DNA from: an uncultured Planctomycetaceae bacterium
GTDB taxonomy: Bacteria > Planctomycetota > Planctomycetia > Planctomycetales > Planctomycetaceae
Assembly (NCBI GenBank): GCA_903823545.1
Contig: CAIJTL010000226.1
Coordinates: forward strand, 1 to 5,083
Length of the DNA stretch: 5,083 nt
Reading direction: 5' to 3'
Of the stretch, positions 1-5,083 are shown piece by piece (position 1 is the stretch's first letter; each line of letters opens with the position of its first letter). The notes beneath the pieces were generated by a model, which saw only the letters and a program-made list of their open reading frames with translations, searched no databases and was not told the DNA's origin. Made by a program: the position numbers and the translations under genes.

Positions 1-1651
1 CGATGGCGTTCTGAAGCCGGTTCCTTTGAGCGAAGCAGATTCCCAAATGAATCCGCATGCCCGGTATTGTTGGCTCAATTGAAATCGCCTTCGCCATCAG
101 CTCGATCGCGCGATCGTATTTCTTTTCGTTCTTCTCAATCATGCCGAGTCGAAACAGCGGCGAGTATAAGTTCGGAGACAACCGAATTGCTTCAGTCAGG
201 TGTGCCCGAGCTAAATCGAAGTTCTTGACTTCGTAATAGTGATGTGCCAACTCAACATGCGCCATTGGATTGTTGTCATTCAACGACAACGCGTGCGCCC
301 ACAAGGTGTCGTCGCTTCTCCAGAAAAGAACCTGTCGGAACGTCAGCAAGGTGACCACAACAAGCGTCGAGATCGCCAAGACTCGAAGCGTTGTTTTATG
401 ACGTGGCGTCCATTTCGTTGAGCCATTCTCGATGACGCCAGCGAGACTTCGCCACCACTGCAACAAATCCGCCACACCAAACGTCACCGCGAGAAACAGT
501 CCAATGTGTGGGAAGTAGGTATAGCGATCGGCCATCGCTTGGCTGCCAACTTGAACTAGTCCAATCATCGGCACGAACGTTCCCAAGAACCAAAACCAGC
601 CGACAAACAGAAAGGGGCGAGTCAGCACCCAGACCATCGAGACAGCGCTCACGGTCAACAACACGACAGAGCTAATGGCTAACGAAATCATCGGAGTTTG
701 TGCGGAATAAACGTAAAACGGTGAAAACCCGATCGGGAAAAATGTCTTGCCGAGATAACGTCCGTAAGACACAACTGAATTCGCCAAACGATCAGAAAGC
801 GCTAACTGGTCAATCGTTTGATAAGCCCCACCCTGTCTTTGTGCGGCCACGACAATCACAGAGAACACTCCCGCCAAAACAAAAAACGGGACTTTCTCAA
901 GCAATACGTTCCGTAACGATGACGAGGAAAATCGCGTGGAGAGGCTAGAATCAACCGGGCTGAATCGTTTCACTCGCAGGAGTGGCCACCAATCGAGCAA
1001 CAGCAAGACACACGGAAGTGTGACCAACGTTTGCTTGGAAAGCAGACTCACCAGAAACAAACCAACGCTCATAACGTACGGTTTCCAATGCGGCTGACGC
1101 GTGTAGGCCAGATAGGCCGTTATTGAGCCAAGTCCAAAAAAAACGCTCAAGACATCTTTCCGCTCCGAGACCCACGCTACAGACTCTACGTGAAATGGGT
1201 GAATCACAAAGAGAACTGCAGCCCACCAACTGGGACCGCGCCGCCCCGTCGCTTCAGACAGAATGAAATAGACAAGACACCCGTTGAGTGCGTGCAACAC
1301 CACATTCGTCAGATGAAACCCAAACGCGCGAGTTCCCCAAATCTGAGCGTCGAGCATCAACGACAACCACGTGGCAGGGTGATAGTTCGCCGCGTCAAAC
1401 GTCGTCCAACACCAGTTCCAAGACTCGATGCAGAATCCTTGCTTCACAAATCGGTTATTGGTGACGTACTCCCCATCGTCCCAATTTAGAAATCCAAACC
1501 ACAAGGTGGGGAAGTAAACCACAAACGCAAATGCCAGTAGCCAACGGTAGGCCACTCGATCATCAACTCGCACAGTCTGAGTATGATCTTGATCAAACCG
1601 CTGCAACGGCACCTCAGCGAGGTGCGAGGAGCTGGAGCTTGTTTGCGTCAT
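1..1651 (-). CDS. GT-C (TMTC/PMT-like) membrane glycosyltransferase with C-terminal TPR repeats, 3' end beyond the window
   Basis: I translated the minus strand by hand. It is open for 550 codons from ATG at 1651-1649 to the window edge, so the C-terminus is missing. In-frame TGA at 1660-1658 makes this ATG the first start; no clear ribosome binding site precedes it. The N-terminus is about 30 hydrophilic, serine-rich residues. About ten hydrophobic segments follow, from roughly residue 34 to 438. An early loop carries NWDDGEYVTNN (56-66), where GT-C enzymes keep their catalytic acidic pair. HPFHVESVAWVSERKDVLS (151-169) and ADRYTYFPHIGL (374-385) are hallmark motifs of bacterial TMTC-like TPR proteins. 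WRSDDTLWAHAL (444-455) leads into TPR units at about 461-494, 495-528 and 529 onward. Family knowledge suggests sugar transfer from a lipid-linked donor to a protein or glycan at the inner membrane, with the TPRs outside it. Substrate and donor cannot be read from sequence. The gene follows the broken glutamate-synthase-like gene after 141 bases and probably has its own promoter. Confidence 0.9.
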   Translation of the reverse strand, partial: MTQTSSSSSHLAEVPLQRFDQDHTQTVRVDDRVAYRWLLAFAFVVYFPTLWFGFLNWDDGEYVTNNRFVKQGFCIESWNWCWTTFDAANYHPATWLSLMLDAQIWGTRAFGFHLTNVVLHALNGCLVYFILSEATGRRGPSWWAAVLFVIHPFHVESVAWVSERKDVLSVFFGLGSITAYLAYTRQPHWKPYVMSVGLFLVSLLSKQTLVTLPCVLLLLDWWPLLRVKRFSPVDSSLSTRFSSSSLRNVLLEKVPFFVLAGVFSVIVVAAQRQGGAYQTIDQLALSDRLANSVVSYGRYLGKTFFPIGFSPFYVYSAQTPMISLAISSVVLLTVSAVSMVWVLTRPFLFVGWFWFLGTFVPMIGLVQVGSQAMADRYTYFPHIGLFLAVTFGVADLLQWWRSLAGVIENGSTKWTPRHKTTLRVLAISTLVVVTLLTFRQVLFWRSDDTLWAHALSLNDNNPMAHVELAHHYYEVKNFDLARAHLTEAIRLSPNLYSPLFRLGMIEKNEKKYDRAIELMAKAISIEPTIPGMRIHLGICFAQRNRLQNAI

Positions 1652-1671
1652 CCGAATTCAGTGCTTTCGTC

Positions 1672-1709
1672 GGACCTTGCGGACATTTCGTTACGAACCG
1701 CAAGCGTCC
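1672..1709 (-). promoter_or_regulatory. Stem-loop in the leader of the GT-C/TPR gene
   Basis: Plus-strand arms GGACCTTGCGG (1672-1682) and CCGCAAGCGTCC (1698-1709) pair over 11 base pairs with one bulged base. The loop contains TTCGT-T-ACGAA (1687-1697), which is itself self-complementary and could extend the fold. The structure ends about 20 bases before the ATG at 1651. It could therefore be an mRNA hairpin affecting translation, a protein-binding site, or a weak terminator, although no T-run follows it on the minus strand. The complementarity is seen directly; a function is inference. Confidence 0.4.
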
Positions 1710-1718
1710 AAAGATGCC

Positions 1719-1747
1719 ACTCGAACTGCAATCGAATATCTTCGAGT
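1719..1747. repeat. Short inverted repeat ACTCGAA / TTCGAGT
   Basis: A perfect 7-base inverted repeat (1719-1725 and 1741-1747) is separated by 15 bases. The right arm also reads into a competing nested pair TTCGA/TCGAA. It lies about 70-95 bases upstream of the GT-C/TPR start, in the region expected to hold a promoter, so an operator is conceivable. Pairs this short can occur by chance. Confidence 0.25.
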
Positions 1748-1792
1748 TAGTCAAATTTTCATCATCGAAGTGTGGCAGGTGAAGGAAAGAGC

Positions 1793-3396
1793 CTAGGCTG
1801 TTTCGCAATGGGTGAAGGTTTCAGCGGATGCGGAATGGCAGGCGCGGGTGAAGTCGATTGGCAACGGTTCACGCAGCAGGTCGCCGTCTTGGAGGAAATG
1901 GTATAGCTCGCCTTAGTGGCGGGTTTCGGTGGCGGAGACGCGGTGCATGAGATGCCACGGCCGCAGGTCTTGAGCCGAATCGAGGCCGAGTGCTCTGAGC
2001 ATTTCGGCGAGACGGTAAATCGTTTGTTTGTGATAACTCGCGACGTAGACGGACTTGTCGGTCGGATCGAGGCCGGCCATCAAATACTCATCCTGAGTCG
2101 CCACACCGACCGGGCAATGATTGCTGTTACATTTCAGAGCTTGGATGCAGCCGATCGCCATCATCATGGCGCGGGCACTCATGATGACGTCGGCACCAAT
2201 GGCCACCCGCTTCAAGATTGCGAAGCCCGACGCGACTTTTCCGCTAGCGAAAATCTTGATGTTGCTCCGCAACGAATATCCGACAAGCGCGTTGTGAACG
2301 AAGATCAGTCCTTCAATCAACGGCGCACCGATATGGTTTGAGAAACTCCAGCGGTGCCGCACCGGTCCCACCTTCGCCACCATCAACCGTAATGAAGTCG
2401 GGAGTGATTCCGGTCTGGACCATCGCTTTGCAAATCGCGAGAAACTCGCGACGCCGCCCGACGCACAACTTAAACCCAACCGGCTTCCCACCGCTGAGGT
2501 CTCGCAATTGCTTGACGAATGCCAATAAGCCAATCGGAGTAGAAAACGCAGAGTGAACCGGCGGCGAAATGACATCTCGCTCCATTGGGACGCCACGAAT
2601 CTCAGAAGTTTCTGCGGTCACTTTCGCAGCGGGAAGAATGCCACCGTGTCCCGGCTTCGCTCCTTGTGAGAGCTTGATCTCAATCATCTTCACGTTGGGA
2701 TGCACGGCTCGCACGGCAAACTTGCTCGGTGAATAAATCCCTTTCTCGTCGCGGCAACTGAAGTAGCCGCTGCCGATCTGCCAGATCTAATCACCGCCAC
2801 CCTCGCCCGTGTTGTGAGCAAAGCCACCCAACTTGGCTCCGCGACTAAAATGCCAAGATCGCATTTTGGCTGAGCGAACCAAAGCTCATCGCCGAGATAT
2901 TCAGCAAACTGCACGAGTACGGCTGCTTGCAGTCGGGACCGCCGATAGCGACACGCATGTTCGCAGCGTCGAGATCCTTGGCTTGCAACGAGTGATTGCC
3001 CCATTCATAGCCTGGCGCGTAGACGTTGATCTTGGTCCCGAAGGAAGTGGTGTCACGCTCGCTCTTCGCTCGCTGGTAAATGAGCGATCGGTTTTCGCGA
3101 TCGAACGGCATCCCTTCCGTGTCACTCTCCACAAAGTATTGAAAGATCTCAGGCCGAATCAATTCGAGCAAATATCGCATGCGACCGAGCACCGGGAAGT
3201 TCCGACGAATCGCGTGTCGCTTCTACGACATGTCAATCAGGCCGAGCACCACATGCGGTCCCAGTACCACCCAAGGCCACAGCGCATACGCACTACCGAA
3301 CGCGGCGAGCAAAACTCCCCTCAGCACCACAGCTCCAACAACCGACCAAATAAACAGAACTCGAAACCGCGTCTCAATTAATTCAGCAAAACGCAT
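1793..3396 (-). pseudogene. Broken FMN-binding glutamate-synthase-domain protein (GltB2-like)
   Basis: Joining the frames gives about 533 residues, close to the family's usual length. I take ATG 3396 (MRFAELIETRFRVLF) as the start; ATG 3411 would add five residues. One or two hydrophobic helices come first. The glutamate-synthase central domain follows: RPEIFQYFVESDTEG, APGYEWGNHS, NISAMSFGSLSQNAI, FAHNTGEG, MIEIKLSQGAKPGHGG, GFKLCVGRR and ITVDGGEGGTGAAPLEF. Next is C-x5-C-x4-C followed by PVGVATQD (cysteine codons within 2149-2114), the GOGAT-type 3Fe-4S ligands. The amidotransferase domain of true GltB is absent, as in this family. Lesions: TAG 3225-3223 (probably Gln), an extra T in the run at 2847-2850, TAG 2789-2787 (probably Leu), an extra base near 2342, and TAA 1915-1913 (probably Tyr). 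About ten codons before 2789 also seem missing. After TAA the family tail continues (GELYHFLQDGDLLREPLP) to TAG 1795-1793. Intact relatives are probably FMN/Fe-S oxidoreductases; their substrate is uncertain. Confidence 0.9.
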
Positions 3397-3442
3397 GCTG
3401 ACTCCATTCAAAGATTAGAAGTGGTTTTGGAGCCCCTTGCCT

Positions 3443-3511
3443 TTAGCACGACGCGCCAGCGAGTGTTTGATCTCTCAATTTTGCTGACCACTCGCAGACG
3501 GGTCGTGCTAA
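3443..3511. repeat. Large imperfect inverted repeat (hairpin), possibly a dispersed intergenic element
   Basis: Two 23-base arms, 3443-3465 and 3489-3511, are complementary at 20 of 23 positions and flank a 23-base loop. The outer ten pairs (TTAGCACGAC / GTCGTGCTAA) and inner seven (GCGAGTG / CACTCGC) are perfect; the three mismatches lie between. The 7-mer ACGCGCC also occurs as a direct copy at 3451-3457 and 3511-3517. The element begins 30 bases after the DUF1501 stop and ends 47 bases before the pseudogene start on the minus strand. It could end DUF1501 transcription, but no T-run follows it in that direction, so a REP-like palindromic repeat or a small mobile-element remnant is an alternative. 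The pairing is certain; the role is inference. Confidence 0.6.
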
Positions 3512-3540
3512 CGCGCCGACACAATCCTGCGTCCCATATT

Positions 3541-5022
3541 TCATACCAAGCCCGCAATCGGTTGGCCGTGGTAGATGTGATGCGGGCGATTGAGTTCGTC
3601 GTGCCATGCGGCGGTATCGGGAATTCCAAGAGCGTGATAGATCGTGGCTGCCATATCCTCGGGCTTCTGAGGATTGCTGGCGGGATAGGCGGCAATTTTG
3701 TCGGATGAACCGATCGCCGTACCGCCGGGAACTCCGGCTCCCGCAAAAAAGACGCTTTGCACCGCGCCCCAATGGTCGCGGCCCGGTTGCGGATACGACT
3801 CGCTGAGCAACGACAACTTCGGCGTGCGGCCAAATTCTCCGGCCATCACGACAAGCGTACTATCGAGCAAGCCGCTCGCTTGAAGATCGTCAAGCAGCGC
3901 ACACAGCGCGTGATCTGTCGGCGGAAAGAGTTTGTTCTTCAAGCGATGGAAGATGTCGCCGTGATTGTCCCACGTTTCGTTGCTGCCAAGATTCACTTGA
4001 ACGAGGTTGACTCCCGATTCGACCAGCCGAAACGCCATCAGGAGCGACCATCCAAAACTGTTGCGACCGTAGCGAAGTTGAGTCGCTTCATCAGCGTTCG
4101 TCACATCGAACGCTCGCCGCACATCACGCGAAGCAAGCAGCGAGATCGCCGATTGACGATGATCGTCATAGCTCTGGCCCGCAGCGGAACGTTCGAGTTC
4201 GCTCCGCTGAAGATCGAGTTCTCTCAGAAGACCGACTCGACTGTTGACTCGACCAAGATTGAGGTCCGGTGACAACGAGATATTCGGAGCTTGATAGACA
4301 CGTGCGTCCGGTTCCTTCGGAGCTTTCTTCGTCTCGTTGGCGAACGTGTATTCGGGATACGCACCACGCCAAAACGGATTTCCATACGGTGAAGCTTCAA
4401 TAAAAAACGGATCACGATGCCGCCCCATCAATCCACCATAAGCTCCGGGGATGACGCCGCCAGACCAGTGAATCAACCGCTCTGGCAAGACGATCGCTGG
4501 CGGCAAATTGTTACTGCGGCGAGGGACAGCATCGCCGACAATAGATGCAATGCTCGGCCAGTCGCTTGGTCTCGATTTTCGATCGCCAACAAAGCCCGGT
4601 GACGCCACGCTCCGTCCCGTCAGCATGAAGTAATGTCCCAACGTGTGATCGTTCGTCGGATGCGTCAGCGACCGCAGCACCGACCAACGATCACTTCGCT
4701 GAGCGAGTCCCGGCAAGTGTTCGCAAATCTCAAGCCCCGGAGTCCTCGTCGCGATCGGATTGAAGTCGCCACGAATCTCAGACGGAGCTTCCGGCTTCAA
4801 GTCGAAGCTCTCATGCTGCGACAATCCACCGGACAGAAAAATGTAAATGCACGATTTTGCTTTGCCCGGTGCCGCACCGCTCTTCAATTTCTGCTCACTG
4901 GCACGGGCCTCTCGCAATGCAGCCAGATGATTCGCCCCCAATCCCAGCAAGCCAACCGCCCCTGCCTGGACCACGGCGCGTCGAGAGACCGAAGGATGTC
5001 GCAAGTTCAATGATTTGTGCAT
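3541..5022 (-). CDS. DUF1501 family protein, Tat-exported
   Basis: This intact 493-residue protein belongs to the DUF1501 family (sulfatase/alkaline-phosphatase-like fold), which is greatly expanded in Planctomycetes. The N-terminus is a twin-arginine signal peptide: SRRAVVQ at residues 13-19, a Gly/Leu-rich stretch at 20-36, and a likely cleavage site after ARA (39-41). This predicts export of the folded protein. Family hallmarks are IYIFLSGGLSQHESFDLKP (59-77), the following RGDFNPIAT and SLTHPTNDH...GHYFMLTG blocks, GEFGRTP (395-401), GRDHWG (414-419) and a C-terminal KPEDMAATIYHALGIP. I chose ATG 5022. A TTG at 5055 is also in frame but would put eleven extra residues before the signal peptide. 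The biochemical activity is unknown. Relatives usually sit beside DUF1549/DUF1553 genes with cytochrome-c-like domains, and such a partner would lie off the right edge. The gene has no frameshift or internal stop, unlike its downstream neighbour. Confidence 0.93.
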   Translation of the reverse strand: MHKSLNLRHPSVSRRAVVQAGAVGLLGLGANHLAALREARASEQKLKSGAAPGKAKSCIYIFLSGGLSQHESFDLKPEAPSEIRGDFNPIATRTPGLEICEHLPGLAQRSDRWSVLRSLTHPTNDHTLGHYFMLTGRSVASPGFVGDRKSRPSDWPSIASIVGDAVPRRSNNLPPAIVLPERLIHWSGGVIPGAYGGLMGRHRDPFFIEASPYGNPFWRGAYPEYTFANETKKAPKEPDARVYQAPNISLSPDLNLGRVNSRVGLLRELDLQRSELERSAAGQSYDDHRQSAISLLASRDVRRAFDVTNADEATQLRYGRNSFGWSLLMAFRLVESGVNLVQVNLGSNETWDNHGDIFHRLKNKLFPPTDHALCALLDDLQASGLLDSTLVVMAGEFGRTPKLSLLSESYPQPGRDHWGAVQSVFFAGAGVPGGTAIGSSDKIAAYPASNPQKPEDMAATIYHALGIPDTAAWHDELNRPHHIYHGQPIAGLV

Positions 5023-5083
5023 AGGTGGCTCACAATGAGAGGGCGACGTTTCCAATCAACCAATGATCGGCTCTTCTTCGACA
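5023..5083. other. Upstream flank of the DUF1501 gene
   Basis: These 61 bases precede the DUF1501 ATG. On the minus strand TGA occurs at 5058-5056 in the DUF1501 frame, and another TGA in a different frame ends nine bases before the ATG. Either could be the end of an upstream co-directional gene, but too little sequence is present to recognise one. No strong ribosome binding site is visible; only a GAG triplet lies at a plausible distance before the ATG. Confidence 0.3.

Larger units (their letters stand above)
1652..1792. other. Intergenic leader between the pseudogene and the GT-C/TPR gene
   Basis: These 141 bases hold no gene that I can support. Short frames crossing them on either strand show no recognisable protein. 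On the minus strand the segment is the leader of the GT-C/TPR gene and holds two small inverted repeats, described separately. A promoter for that gene is expected here, but I see no convincing -35/-10 pair. Confidence 0.6.

Noticed and set aside
1725..1754. Possible promoter for the GT-C/TPR gene (TTGACT at 1754-1749, minus strand)
   Set aside because: The -35-like hexamer is good, but at a 17-base spacing the -10 position reads TTGCAG, too far from consensus to support.
1614..1808. 64-codon minus-strand frame overlapping the GT-C/TPR start
   Set aside because: It overlaps the start of the real gene in another frame, spans the intergenic hairpins and resembles no known protein.
2833..3381. 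182-codon plus-strand open frame
   Set aside because: It is antisense to the glutamate-synthase-like pseudogene, whose conserved motifs explain the sequence.
1793..3396. Recoding (stop readthrough or programmed frameshifting) instead of a pseudogene
   Set aside because: Three stops of two types plus two unrelated +1 shifts would all need recoding, and no slippery motif or downstream structure is evident at each. Gene decay is simpler.
3757..4272. 171-codon plus-strand open frame
   Set aside because: It lies wholly antisense to the well-supported DUF1501 gene, is rich in Arg/Thr/Gln as antisense frames often are, and shows no recognisable family.
5023..5055. TTG start adding eleven residues to the DUF1501 protein
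   Set aside because: It would put hydrophilic residues ahead of the Tat signal peptide. ATG 5022 gives a standard signal peptide.

Overview
The window looks like a chromosomal segment of a planctomycete, probably of the Rhodopirellula/Pirellula type. The evidence is a Tat-exported DUF1501 protein, a membrane GT-C/TPR protein of a kind common in Planctomycetes, an FMN-binding glutamate-synthase-like gene, moderate GC, and little sign of Shine-Dalgarno sequences. The organism is inferred from protein families only. All supported genes lie on the minus strand, so transcription runs from right to left. The long plus-strand frames are antisense shadows.

Reading in the direction of transcription: (1) 5022-3541 is an intact DUF1501 protein with a twin-arginine signal peptide. 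(2) 3540-3397 is a gap holding a large imperfect inverted repeat (3443-3511). (3) 3396-1793 is a nearly full-length but broken gene for an FMN-binding glutamate-synthase-domain protein. It carries three in-frame stops, two single-base frameshifts and an apparent short in-frame deletion. The FMN/2-oxoglutarate-domain motifs and the Fe-S cysteines are still readable, so decay looks recent. (4) 1792-1652 is a 141-base gap with two small stem-loops in the leader of the next gene. (5) 1651-1 is the 5' part of a large membrane protein: a multi-spanning GT-C glycosyltransferase-like domain followed by TPR repeats. It is open to the window edge and truncated there.

Nothing shows that these genes act in one pathway. 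DUF1501 genes usually pair with DUF1549/DUF1553 cytochrome-like genes, which would lie to the right of this window. The GT-C/TPR gene is probably an independent envelope or glycosylation gene. No phage, insertion sequence, CRISPR array, RNA gene or defence system was seen. The points most worth a second look are the recent-looking pseudogene and the intergenic inverted repeat, which may be a dispersed element. I found no convincing new biological system.
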